Source: Torymus aiolomorphi (taxonomy: Eukaryota > Arthropoda > Insecta > Hymenoptera > Torymidae). From it: a stretch of DNA of 64,000 bases. Of the stretch, positions 45,401 through 54,769 are shown piece after piece. The translations under genes and the position numbers were made by a program. Where the stretch lies: assembly GCA_036365515.1 (NCBI GenBank), contig CM070877.1:54534475-54598474 (forward strand), written 5' to 3'. Positions within the stretch are counted from its first letter, which is position 1, and each line of letters begins with the position of its first letter. The notes beneath the pieces are model-generated. The model searched no databases and was not told where the DNA came from. It was given only the letters and a program-made list of their open reading frames with translations.

Positions 45401-48256
45401 GGCTCCACAAGACCCATAAAACAGAAGTACTACCCAGTATCTCGAAAACTCGAGGAAGAGATGCACAAGCAGGTGGAGGAAATGCTACTCGCGGGTATAA
45501 TAGAACCTTCGACAAGCGGCTGGTCAAGCCCTGTGGTAATGGTACGCAAGTCCAACGGGAAGTTCCGTTTCTGTGTGGACTTCAGAAAAGTGAACGCAGC
45601 GTCAAGGCCAGACGCATACCCGTTACCATACATGGAGAGTATCTTAAGCAAACTGCAGAAAGCGCGATACATATCCACGTTGGATTTAAGTAGTGCGTAC
45701 CACCAAATACCACTAAATCCGGAGTCCAAAGAGACTACGGCCTTCACCGTGCCAGGCAAAGGGTTATTTCAATTTACAAGAATGCCCTACGGTCTTTCGT
45801 ATGCCGGAGCGTCCTTCCAGAGGCTGATTGACAAAGTCATCGGCCCCGAACTCGAACCTTTTGCTTACTCGTATCTCGATGACATAATAATAGTCACAGA
45901 AACATTCGAGGAGCATAAAGAGGTTCTAAAAAGAGTTCTAGATAGGATAAAGGACGCGGGCCTCACAATAAATCGCGAGAAGAGTGTCTTCTGTCGCGAT
46001 GAGGTCCAATATCTCGGGGTCATAGTAAATAGGGATGGTTTTAAACCAGACCCCGAGAAAATAAAGCCCATTATGGAATATCCGGTGCCGAAAAACCTCC
46101 GTCAGCTGAGACGCTTCCTAGGAATGGCCTCGTGGTATAGAAAGTTTTTATCAAACTTCGCCACAATTGCTGAACCACTGACCGAACTAACGAAAAAGGA
46201 TCGGAAATACGAGTGGTCAACGGCACAAGAAGAGGCCTTCCAAAAGCTAAAAGCGCTAGTTGCTTCTGCACCGATTCTCCACAGACCGGTATCTAACGCA
46301 CAGTTCGTGGTGCAAACTGATGCGAGCGATACAGGACTTGGAGCGGTGCTATACCAGATAATAGACGGCAACGAAAGAGTCCTAGAGTTCGCTAGTCGAA
46401 CTCTGAGCGCGGCCGAGAAGAATTATAGCGTGACGGAACGAGAGTGTCTAGCAATTCTCTGGGCAATCAAAAAGTTCCGTCCGTATATAGAGGCCTATGA
46501 CTTCAAGGTCATCACGGATCATAGCAGCTTGAAGTGGCTCCGTGATCTCCGAAACCCATCAGGCAGGTTAGCAAGATGGGCTTTGGAACTACAAAACCAC
46601 AGTTTCACAGTCGAACACCGAAAGGGCTCTTTGAACAATGTCCCAGATGCCCTTTCGCGGATGTTCGAGGAAGAGGAGCCAGCGGTCGCCGCGTTAGAGC
46701 TCGAACGCGATGCAAACGACCAATGGTACCTCGAAATTGTGAAAGAGGTTCAACAGCGGCCGCGAGACTTCCCCACGTTCAAGCTGGCGGGGGGGAGACT
46801 GTACAAGTACGAACCTGATGAAGTCATAGACGAGTCTCTCGGCGACGATGATGCATGGAAGTTAGCAGTCCCTCACGAAAAGCGACGCGAAGTACTGAGA
46901 GAATGCCATGACTTTCCAACTGCTGGGCACTTGGGCCGCGAGAAAACGCTAGAAAGAGTAAAGCGGAAGTATTATTGGCCACACATGTCTCGTGATGTAG
47001 CCAGATACGTGAGCCAGTGCCAAATTTGCCAGCAGTGCAAAGTCGAACAGCGCGCTCCAACAGGATTCATGGGACGCCGAATTACAGAGCGTCCATGGCA
47101 AATCGTGGCCAGCGACATTATGGGGCCCCTCCCAAAAACCACGCACGGCCACGAATACATTCTCATATTCCAGGACTTGTTCACACGCTGGATTGAAGTA
47201 ATTCCGATAAAAAGGGCAGATGGTAAATCGGTAATTAAGGGACTCAACGAGCGAGTATGTCTGCGATTCGGAGTCCCGGAGGTGTTTCTCTCAGACAATG
47301 GGACTGAATTTAAAAATGCACCATTAGAGGCATTCTTAAAGGAGAGAAATGTGCATCACACGTTTACACCTCCGTATCATCCTCAAGCCAACCCTGTCGA
47401 GCGTGTGAATCGAACGGTGAAGACAATGATTATGTCTTACGCAGAGGAAAATCACCGGTCCTGGGATGAGAAACTGAATGAGCTGGCGTTCGCGTACAAT
47501 ACTGCCGAACACAGCTCCACAAAGATAAGTCCTGCCATGCTCATTTACGGCCGACAACCCGACCCACCGAAGACACTAAGACGGGAGGAAGACAGGTTAG
47601 CCGAAGAGCAAGGGCAGCAAGAGGCGATAAACAATTGGGTGGTACGTATGGACAAGCTCCGCGAATTGCACGTTCGGGCGGCGGCCGACGCGCAAGCGGA
47701 GCAGGCGAGACAAGCCAAATATTATGACGCTCATCGTCGACCTCCACAATTCTGTCTAGGCGATCGTGTATGGAGAGAGAATAAGGTACTATCCTCAGCA
47801 GCTGAGGGGATTTCTGCCAAATTAGCCCCGAAGTACGCGGGGCCCTACACGATTGTGAATATTCTAGGCGAAAACACCTATGAGATCCAAGGTGAGGATG
47901 GTCGAACGATACGTCCCGTCCATGCGCAGCAACTCAAGAGATACGTCTCAGCAGAAGTAGCCCAGGCGCTACCAGCGAGGGACTCTTCAGCCGAACGTAA
48001 CACGTCAGAGGGCCACAGAGTTAGCCAGGGGAATGTACAGCCTCGGGCGACGGCTAAGAGGCGCGGTCCACCTCGTAAGACCGCGCTATTAGTTAGGCCA
48101 GGAAAGCGTGCGAGCGATGGCCGGCCTATGCGTGTGGCCGGTCCAACAGAACCCAAGCGAGGCCCAGGGAGGCCAAAGGGTTCGAAGAAGAAGCCCGTAC
48201 CTGCTGATGCCGGACTAATTAGTCCTCGTAGAACCCGAGCGTATAAAAAGCAATAA
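42476..48256 (+). CDS. gag-pol: Gypsy Gag-Pol polyprotein
   Basis: 1926 residues from the ATG at 42476 (ACCATGG context). Gag: a poly-Gln tract (about residues 171-262), a retrotransposon-gag core around 428-585 (FSGSLKEQSVELFL...WYRSNRHTW) and no visible CCHC zinc knuckle. Protease: LFDTGAS near 817. Reverse transcriptase: FCVDFRKVN, then YLDD near 1132. RNase H: QTDASDTG near 1280 and ITDHSSLKWL. Integrase: HHCC zinc finger about 1475-1523, then Asp (ASDIMGP, about 1545), Asp (LSDNGTEF, about 1605) and Glu (NPVERVNR, about 1641). The tail is basic with PKRGPGRPKG, an AT-hook-like motif. Gag and Pol share one frame with no frameshift. All catalytic residues checked are present. Confidence 0.95.
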   Translation: MARSSQFAESAILNWAYTQPEEEIIEAMQALGLQQSDLQSVNMLTTIKWLMGDYSAADFVPEPELSEKQAFAKREQSRRAFIDLTLMNKSGSTIVDPNTDPDQPHPFITLLDDPIVMQKLSESRRMNAPQQAHNAVVEPADEANGQEGSGTEILSSAAPTGTSPAEAEGQLQQQQLQQQQLQQQQMQQQQMQQQQMQQQQLQQQQMQQQQMQQQQMQQQQQMEQQRRQQQQQQQEQQRQQQRKHQEQQRQQALLEEQRRQRQFRRSQEQESLSAQNGQHAFWQQTRSPPQPQSFEWPRAGEQRTAGIAVGDNVVSEQLLSVIHRLVKEVEELKESVRILQEARHPPSSTRLEGVQLPSAGRGRGSPHVNFQDTFTYVNFDSSSPNTESPRDARRNSGRNPTQRQARVSATLDQSTRQTYVPQQTNRDVGQIVRKWHIKFSGSLKEQSVELFLTRVEECRALANLTYDEVLSSLSELLSGVAATWYRSNRHTWRSWQDFQEAIIHMYGGDRGHQQRILAEINARTQGRNELTRDYVVNLQALILKLVPVPSMPQQLDMLHRNMRPELQKMVMRNQITDYRGLLDLAREAELALAADKVYHSPPPPERTYLPEFAYVPTEPTTDQRKKQNPGVAAMGQQQQEPRESLEAMFRRVMAECLSSLTKKGTDGNSGQTPNPQSFKKPKKKNNWENRQREGGQSNNQPSGVVARPTRLGRQVQGVMDLHKGQSTEGVTATSKGEATATPMLPETSRETAKGQVNTATRPPPALTSATEGNSVQLPEGESEEVPATQQNEDNQETCSRWWLQVGVAGYRLRALFDTGASWTGMNSIGLQLATACGKELIPASGLTARVANGQSIAVVGYVYLPMVVAGVCKDVRVAIMPDLDTECYLGVNFIKKFSAVLDPTDNTLHLKDDEASVKLEVASITGNNTVSVSAIGLADPTEEQRKEAEALVAELMGNGLAPLGCTSWVEHAVDVGSTRPIKQKYYPVSRKLEEEMHKQVEEMLLAGIIEPSTSGWSSPVVMVRKSNGKFRFCVDFRKVNAASRPDAYPLPYMESILSKLQKARYISTLDLSSAYHQIPLNPESKETTAFTVPGKGLFQFTRMPYGLSYAGASFQRLIDKVIGPELEPFAYSYLDDIIIVTETFEEHKEVLKRVLDRIKDAGLTINREKSVFCRDEVQYLGVIVNRDGFKPDPEKIKPIMEYPVPKNLRQLRRFLGMASWYRKFLSNFATIAEPLTELTKKDRKYEWSTAQEEAFQKLKALVASAPILHRPVSNAQFVVQTDASDTGLGAVLYQIIDGNERVLEFASRTLSAAEKNYSVTERECLAILWAIKKFRPYIEAYDFKVITDHSSLKWLRDLRNPSGRLARWALELQNHSFTVEHRKGSLNNVPDALSRMFEEEEPAVAALELERDANDQWYLEIVKEVQQRPRDFPTFKLAGGRLYKYEPDEVIDESLGDDDAWKLAVPHEKRREVLRECHDFPTAGHLGREKTLERVKRKYYWPHMSRDVARYVSQCQICQQCKVEQRAPTGFMGRRITERPWQIVASDIMGPLPKTTHGHEYILIFQDLFTRWIEVIPIKRADGKSVIKGLNERVCLRFGVPEVFLSDNGTEFKNAPLEAFLKERNVHHTFTPPYHPQANPVERVNRTVKTMIMSYAEENHRSWDEKLNELAFAYNTAEHSSTKISPAMLIYGRQPDPPKTLRREEDRLAEEQGQQEAINNWVVRMDKLRELHVRAAADAQAEQARQAKYYDAHRRPPQFCLGDRVWRENKVLSSAAEGISAKLAPKYAGPYTIVNILGENTYEIQGEDGRTIRPVHAQQLKRYVSAEVAQALPARDSSAERNTSEGHRVSQGNVQPRATAKRRGPPRKTALLVRPGKRASDGRPMRVAGPTEPKRGPGRPKGSKKKPVPADAGLISPRRTRAYKKQ

Positions 48257-48353
48257 TTGTGCCGTCCAACTTGTGTCGTACGTACTAACCTGTGTTCGTC
48301 TTAATTCTCCAGTCCTCAATCTCACTCCTCCCCGGGATCGATTTACCTGTTTC

Positions 48354-48355
48354 AG
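48354..48355 (+). promoter_or_regulatory. Splice acceptor before ORF3
   Basis: A pyrimidine-rich run ending TGTTTCAG, 3 nt before the ORF3 ATG at 48359. It matches the expectation for an env-like spliced message. Confidence 0.5.
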
Positions 48356-48358
48356 GAC

Positions 48359-49315
48359 ATGCAAGGCCTGACTCCCGAAATAGCGGAGACGGCGAAGAAG
48401 GTGATCGCTGGATTAATCCAGTGCAATCCTGACCCCGCCGTCATCGATTTTTTGGAGCAGGTCGTGGAGGGCATCGACGCTGTGACACTGGCACCCCAGC
48501 CAGTGGAAGAGCCCTCCACCGTTGTGATCGAGGAGATAGAGGCGCCGAAGCCAAGAAAGGGACCTTCGGAGCCGGCCTGGGCAGAGGCCGGTCCCAGTCC
48601 GCTTCGGCGACCTCGTCCCCCGAAGGAGCAGCAGGAAAGCCGGGAAGAACGGCGTTCACAAGAGGCGTCAGTCCGAGCCTCAGAGATGGCGCCGGAAGGA
48701 AACGCCGGCGCGGCTCGGGCCGACGAAGAAAGGAAAGAGAGTTCTCCGACCCAGGCCCCCAAGTGGGCACCGAGTGATGAAGTCGGTGCGGCCTGGGTCC
48801 CAGTGGAGAAGGCCCTCGAGGAAGCGCGGTGCCTCAGCAAGTCCTCGCGCGCTGCGGAGGACGCTGCCCTGGCCGCACTGGAGGTCTTTCTCCAGTGCCA
48901 CGGTAAGGCCGGCGAGCGGCAAGCCGGCAAATGGGTCGGAATGGCCCAAGGCCGGCGCGAAGAGCTCGCGGCCGCCGCAGAGGCCAGGGCCGCCAGGCTG
49001 CGCCGCACCGCCTTCCAAAAGGCGGAGGAGGCTCGCCTGGCTCGTGCGCAGGAGCGCATGGAAGAGGCCAGGCGAGCCAGGGAAAAGGCGGAGGAGACGG
49101 CGCGCCGGGCCAAGGAAGAGGCCCAGCGCCGTCTCCAAAAAGAAGAAGAGCGCCTTAGGAGGGCGCTCGAAGAAGAGCGAGCGGCCCGGGATGCGCTCGG
49201 CAGTAACGCGATCCCCCGGTGCTTCATGTGTGGCGAGCTTGGGGTGAAAAAGTCAAAACATTGCCCCAACCAAGCTCGTCACAAGGGGCGCCGATCGTAT
49301 TCCCGGGCCAGTTGA
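48359..49315 (+). CDS. Gypsy ORF3: coiled-coil protein with C-terminal zinc motif
   Basis: 318 residues in the env position but with no signal peptide, transmembrane segment or fusion-like features. The N-terminal 45 residues are hydrophobic-helical. Pro/Glu-rich low complexity follows, then a long charged Ala/Glu/Arg coiled coil (about residues 150-290). The C-terminus is CFMCGELG...KHCPNQARH, a Cys/His zinc motif (C-x2-C-x9-HC-x5-H), with a basic tail. Gag lacks a zinc knuckle, so this protein could supply a nucleocapsid-like RNA-binding role; that is inference. It is strongly GC-biased. A 305-codon minus-strand frame across it is a shadow. Confidence 0.75.
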   Translation: MQGLTPEIAETAKKVIAGLIQCNPDPAVIDFLEQVVEGIDAVTLAPQPVEEPSTVVIEEIEAPKPRKGPSEPAWAEAGPSPLRRPRPPKEQQESREERRSQEASVRASEMAPEGNAGAARADEERKESSPTQAPKWAPSDEVGAAWVPVEKALEEARCLSKSSRAAEDAALAALEVFLQCHGKAGERQAGKWVGMAQGRREELAAAAEARAARLRRTAFQKAEEARLARAQERMEEARRAREKAEETARRAKEEAQRRLQKEEERLRRALEEERAARDALGSNAIPRCFMCGELGVKKSKHCPNQARHKGRRSYSRAS

Positions 49316-49503
49316 AGAAGGGTGAAGCCCTGAAGTTTTTTTTATATATTTTTTTTTTAATAAAAAGTAAAAAGAAAAACCGGTGACTCCGATTCTGCAA
49401 TGTTCCTTTCCGAACCTCCTTCTCCTAATCATTACTACCATATTAGTAGGTACGACGACGGCCATGATTAGCAGAGCTGCTCTCGGTCCCCTAAGCAGCG
49501 TCT

Positions 49504-49513
49504 GGCGGGGGGG
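49504..49513 (+). promoter_or_regulatory. Polypurine tract
   Basis: GGCGGGGGGG directly before the 3' LTR TGTAAC, the place where plus-strand priming occurs. It is interrupted by one C. Confidence 0.55.
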
Positions 49514-50584
49514 TGTAACGCGTGTCTAGCCGCGATTCTAATCTACCGCGCGAAGGTAGTGAGCGCGCGCGCGCAACTCCTGCGCAGCCGAATCGAGGCG
49601 CGCCGCGCGTAGCGAATCGGTCTCACGACGCGTAAAATGCCCGTCATCCGTCGCGAAGCTGCTAACTGGTTCCCGCGAGAAAAGGGAGCCATATTCGTGT
49701 CTGCCATCGCGCTAAAAACATCTCCTCCGTGTCTCTCCTGTTTTACTTGTCCGCGCCGTCCTATCGTACCTTGTGAGACCCCGCGAGTGTAGTGGAGGCG
49801 CCGTATAAAGTGAACGTGCGAAAGAGAGACAGAGAGAGAGAGCTGTCCCGAGCCGCGTGAGCCGCACGAGACTGTGAGGAACGAGCCGGCAGCCAACCCG
49901 CCTGCCGACACGATACAGCGAGCAAGAGAGAGAGAAAGAGAGCACAACTGCTGTGCGAGCGACAGGGAGCGAGAGAGAGTCGAGTGCACCGGCTGCTCCT
50001 TCCTAACGTAAGTTTTCTACTCTCCTCTCGCGGGTTTATTGTAAAGGCTCGCACGGAAATCGCCCCGTGCAAGCCTTCTGTGCCGTGTACGTGGGGGTGT
50101 GTGTCAGCCCTCCGTACTTTAACACCGCGCGCGAAATTAGCAGCTTCGCCGCGCGCCGTGTAGTTCGCGCGTTTGAATATTAACGGTCGCGCGCGAACTA
50201 ACTCTTTGTACTAATCAGCACTTGCGTCGTGCTTGTAAAGATTAGTGTTTGGGAATATATTGTTATATCTAGTTACTCGTCGCGTTGTTCTTTACAACCT
50301 GTCCTTCTCCCGGATACCGCCGCCTCCGCGGGAAAACGACTCCGCCGGTCGTTTTCATATCTGAGCATAGCGGCCGCGCGCTTTACTCGTCGAGCGCGCG
50401 CTTTTCACTCAGCGATCCAATTAGTTGGAAAGCGAAGTTCGTGTGCGATCTTCGCGTTGTTTTCGGGATTCCAGGAGCAGATCCCCGGGCAAGTCATTTT
50501 AGTCTGACACCCGCGGCACCGTGTTCTAGGGCATCGCTGGCCTGTGGCTTGTTGGGATTTTCCCCCACTAGCCATCCCGTTACA
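49514..50584 (+). repeat. 3' LTR
   Basis: 1071 bp. The differences seen from the 5' LTR are one fewer GA dinucleotide in the GA-rich run near 49930 and one extra G near 50466. Confidence 0.93.
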
Positions 50585-51790
50585 AAACTGTTCAAGATTT
50601 GTTTAGGTTATACAACATGGTAAATGAGATAAAATTAAAAAAAAAATTTTGATCGCTGTACCTAGAAAGCATTAAAAGATTACAGAAATGAAATATTTAA
50701 TAAACTCGATGCTTGTAGATTTCATATATTTTGATAATCACCAATTTCTATCAATAGTATGTTTGTGTACTTATCAAATTCAATTTTGCAATAAACAGTG
50801 GTTTACAGAGTGGTTTTCCAAAACATACTTTAAAAATGTATAACCTGGCAATTAAATATTTAGTTTGTGTAATGGTGCAAAATAACTGATACTTTCCTTT
50901 GATAAAATTAAATAAGAAAAAAAAAAGAATAGTAATATTCTTCATACATATATCCGGAAAAAACTTACAACATACAAAACAGATGCAAAAACTAGCTGGC
51001 TTTGCAACAAAAGTTGTACTTAAATATTTGAGAAAAAATTAATAAGTTTTCGACTATCCTTTTAAATAAACTTGCAACTAGCAAGAAATTGTGATGTACT
51101 TTTTTAGTAGCAAGTATTTAAAAAAGTATTGTTCTTCATTTTAGATAAACACTATACGCACTCAAACTCATTTCAATAGGCCCGTTACACTAAAAAAAAT
51201 ATAAGGACCAGATACAGAAATACCATGGGTTAGTATATCTGTATATATGAGGAACAGTGCTTATTCCCGCTGTTCCTCGTATATATAGATATACTAACCC
51301 ATGTTATTTCTGTTCGTTTCACAAGTAAACAGACCATTCCGGTCGTTGCTCCTGTCTAATTAACAAAATAAATTAGTTAAAATAGACAATTTGAGTTAAA
51401 TAGAATGAAGAAAAGTAACATTTTTTTATTTTATTTTATTATATTTTAACACAATTTGTCTATTTCAACTCTTTTTTTTATAACTGGACAGCAGAATCAA
51501 CCGAAATAGTCGGTTCACTAGCGAAACGACCAATAAAAACGCACCCCACATGTTGATATTCAATTACTGAACTATTTCAATTGTTTGTTACTTTAAAGCA
51601 TATTTTTACCATTATAATTATGCAGATCGGTAGTTGACGTACAGATGAATATATACTCTATGCGGCACTTGACTATCTGCATATCAACACACAATAATTA
51701 ATATTGATGCATAGTTACAAATACCTACATATGTTCATATGTTTCACGAATAATTCTGTAATATGCAGTTTTCCTGCGCCTGAAAAAGGC

Positions 51791-52545
51791 TATATCAGGC
51801 CCTTTGTAGCTACCGGAGAAGTAATACTCAACTCTAAAAAATTTTTTTCATCAAAAAAATTTTTATAATATTTTTGTATGTCCTAACACGTATTGAACGA
51901 TCTTCTTTGAGGTTGTGTTCCAAAAACATGGTAAAAAACACGAAAAAAATGTTTATAATTTAATTTTACAGCATTATTTGATGCAAAAATGGTAGTTCTG
52001 ACAGTGGAATTTGAAGATATAGAAAGAAATTGAAAAGAAATTGTTCATAAACACTTATTTAGCTATTGGTTTTGAGGTTATGTGCCAAAAACATGGGAAA
52101 AATGCTTAAAAAATCGGTTTTTTCGAATTTTAAATATGATCCGGCTCGAAAACGCATATTCAGACACTGCCATTTGAAAGAACGGGAAAAAATATACTAA
52201 AAATCATTATTTAAAAGTTAGCCAAAAATTACCTACATAACCTAAAAAATCATTGAAAAATTAAAAATTTTTATCTCAGCTCAATTTTTTTTTTAAATCT
52301 GAAAAAAATCAGGCTGTTTTCTTACTCAAAAACACATGTCTGTGAATTTTTTCAGATTTTTTTAAAGAAAGGGTCGAGCAGAATTTTTTTCGAAAAAATG
52401 CGTTTTTTAGGTCAGGAGACTCAAATCATCACCTAGGGAGCTGAAAATTTGGCTAGAGAGGTTTTTCATAATGTACTTTCGAATGGTCAATCCCAAAAAA
52501 AAATCCAGGTGAGTGCAATTTTGACCATCTTATCCCGCTATAGCC
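51791..52545. repeat. Right terminal inverted repeat of the DDE_Tnp_4 element
   Basis: 755 bp, inverted match to 36282-37018, ending CTTATCCCGCTATAGCC. Confidence 0.85.
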
Positions 52546-52823
52546 TTTCCTCGTTTGTAAACGCCATAAATATTATCGAGATATCTCCTAGAATTTCCGT
52601 TTAATTTCGTTACATATTTCTTGACTAGTTTTGCAAATTTATGATTATTGGAGCTAGCTATTTTATTGTGGTCAGGGCTCATGTTAGATAGTTTTATTTC
52701 ATAAGTTTCCATGTCATCAGCTGTATCGGAAGATTTAACACTTTTTCTCAAATCTAATAAAGACTGGGATTTTTGTACTATGGCATCCTGAAATTTGCTA
52801 ATAACATCCTGTGCGATTGCCAT
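52546..52823 (-). pseudogene. Polinton-associated protein, left-arm N-terminal part
   Basis: Starts MAIAQDVISKFQDAIVQ, contains KLSNMSPDHNKIASS and ends RRYLDNIYGVYKRG where the DDE_Tnp_4 element begins. The gene resumes at 36281. The N-terminal section is uninterrupted here, whereas the right-arm copy has a stop after RRYL. Confidence 0.6.
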
Positions 52824-52859
52824 GTTTATGCTTCAATAGTTAAGCATCAGCTGAATAAA

Positions 52860-53310
52860 TATACAGGTAACATCCTTTTTATACTTTTATGCCATAGAGC
52901 AACCCCGTTAACACATTTATTTCATAGAGTACACCGTTTCTACGTTATAGAATCACACCTACTTCATGTTATAAAGTAGCACCTTTTTATGTCATAGTGT
53001 CACACCTTCTTTATGTTCTAGAGTCACACCTTCTTTATGTTATAGAGTCACGTCTTTTTTATGTTACAGAGAAGCATATTCTTCATTTCATAGAGTGACC
53101 CCTTTATTATGTTATAGAGTAACACCTTTTCTATGTTATAGAGTAACACTTTTTTATGTCATATAGTCACACCTTTTATGTCTCAGAGTGACATGTTTTT
53201 TATGTCATAGAGTTACACCTTTTATGTAGTAGAGTAACACGTTTTTTATGTCATAGAGTAGCACCTTTTTCATATCATAGAGTAACACTTTTTATATGTC
53301 ATAGAGTAAA
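52860..53310 (-). repeat. Minisatellite array, minus orientation
   Basis: Tandem 22-24-bp units read on the minus strand as GTTACTCTATGACATAAAAAGGTG with many variants. A few more units lie at 53757-53835 on the other side of a small TIR element. Confidence 0.85.
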
Positions 53311-53311
53311 A

Positions 53312-53757
53312 CCTTATATCTCCGGTGTCTGTGAAAAAAAAATTGGTGCTCAAACACTATGAAAAAAAAACACGGAGTCCTAAAAGGCTATGAAAAAAAA
53401 AATTTTTTATGTAACGCCGTAAAAACAAACACATGCACATAAAACACCGTGAAGAAGAACACCCATGCGTAAGACGCCGTGAAAAAAAACACACGTGCGT
53501 AAGACGCCGTGAAGAAAAACACCCGTGCGTAATACATAGCGTTAATTTACATAGTATTTTTTTTCATAGCATTGCTACGGTATGTGTTTTTTTTCACGGC
53601 ATCTCGAGAGCAAGGGTTTTCTTTTACAGCGTTAGTCCATACAATACTTTTTTTCATGGCGTTCTCATCAAACTGTTTTTTTTCACCGCACTTAAAGAGA
53701 GGGGTTTTTTTTCACACCACTTTTGGGCGTGTTTTTTTTCACAGACACCGGCGATAT
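53312..53757. mobile_element. Small palindromic TIR element inside the minisatellite
   Basis: Ends are CCGGTGTCTGTGAAAAAAAA and its complement, with TATAT on both sides. The inner arms carry repeats of GCCGTGAAGAAAAACACCCG type that invert near 53545. Open frames here are repeat-derived. Confidence 0.65.
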
Positions 53758-53854
53758 ATGCCATAGAATAACACCTTTCTTATGTTATAGAGTAACACCT
53801 TCTTTATGTTATAGAGTTACACCTTTTATGTCATACATCAACACCCCTCGAATA

Positions 53855-53894
53855 CCCCTTATACAACACATACGCGTATGCGTTGTGAAAGGGG
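53855..53894. repeat. 40-bp palindrome at the array inversion centre
   Basis: The arms 53855-53874 and 53875-53894 pair at 17 of 20 positions, with a perfect core around TACGCGTA. It lies exactly where the minisatellite changes strand. Confidence 0.8.
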
Positions 53895-53974
53895 CTGTCA
53901 GAGCTTCTAAACTTTGTCGGTCATTGCTTGCTGAGACGGCGTTCGTGAATTACTGTAGCGAATATGACATCAAG

Positions 53975-54767
53975 TAGCGTTACTCTATAACATGAAAAAG
54001 GTCTTACTCTATGACTTGAGAAAATGTTACTCCAAGACATAAAAAAGTGCTACTGTATGACATAAAAGTTGTCACTCTACGAGAAAAAGTTCAAAAACGT
54101 GTTACTCGACTACATAAACGGTGTAACTCTATGACATAAAAAACATGTCACTCTAAGACATAAAAAGGTGTTACTCTATAATATAAAAAGGTGTCACTCT
54201 ATGACATAAAAAGGTGCTACTATATAACATAAAAAAGGTGTTACGCTACGACATAAAAAAGGTGCTACTCTATGACAAAGAGTTTCAAAATGTGTTACTG
54301 TATGACATAAAAGGTGTCACTCTATGAGAAAAAGTTCAAAAGCGTGTTACTCTGCTACATAAAAGGTGAACTCTATGACATGAAACATATCACTCTAAAA
54401 CATAAAAAATTTTATGACTATGACATAAAAGGTGTACTCTATAATATAAAAAGGTGTTACTCTATGACATAAAAAGGTGCTATACTATAACATAAAAAGT
54501 GTGACGTTACGTCATAAAAAGGTGCCACTGTATGACAACAAGTTCCAAAATGTGTTACTGTATGACATAAAAAGTGTCACTCTATGACAACAAGTTCAAA
54601 AACGTGTTACTCTGCTACATTAATAGGTGCTACTTTATAACATAAAAAAGGTGTGATTCTATAACATAAAAAGGCATTACTCTATGAAATAAATGTGTTA
54701 ACAGGGTTGCTCTATGGCATGAAGAAGGTGTTACTCTATAACATAAAAAAGGTGTTATTCTATGACA
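53975..54767 (+). repeat. Minisatellite array, plus orientation (part 1)
   Basis: 22-24-bp units GTTACTCTATGACATAAAAAGGTG and variants (TATAACATAAAAAAGGTG). It is interrupted at a TA by the mariner-like element at 54770 and continues at 57751. Confidence 0.9.
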
Positions 54768-54769
54768 TA

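Larger units (their letters stand above)
40445..50584 (+). mobile_element. Full-length Ty3/Gypsy LTR retrotransposon
   Basis: 10,140 bp, flanked by the 4-bp duplication AAAC (40441-40444 and 50585-50588). The LTRs are 1072 and 1071 bp (TGTAAC...GTTACA), a primer-binding site lies at 41519, gag-pol is uninterrupted, an extra ORF sits in the env position, and a G-rich polypurine tract precedes the 3' LTR. I could find only two small indels between the LTRs, so the insertion is very recent. It is far more GC-rich than its surroundings. It sits inside the DDE_Tnp_4 element. Confidence 0.93.
36282..52545 (-). mobile_element. DDE_Tnp_4-type transposon with long TIRs, interrupted by a Gypsy element
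   Basis: Ends are GGCTATAGCGGGATAAG and its complement. Terminal inverted repeats span 36282-37018 and 51791-52545. Removing the nested LTR element leaves about 6.1 kb. The empty site is preserved in the right arm (GGAAA|TTTAC near 59846), which shows exact insertion with no evident target duplication. It encodes a broken DDE transposase (37261-39355). The Polinton-like gene it splits can be read across it. Confidence 0.8.

Noticed and set aside
48352..49269. 305-codon minus-strand frame opposite Gypsy ORF3
   Set aside because: Low-complexity Ser/Ala/Arg shadow of a GC-rich coiled-coil gene; wrong strand for the element.
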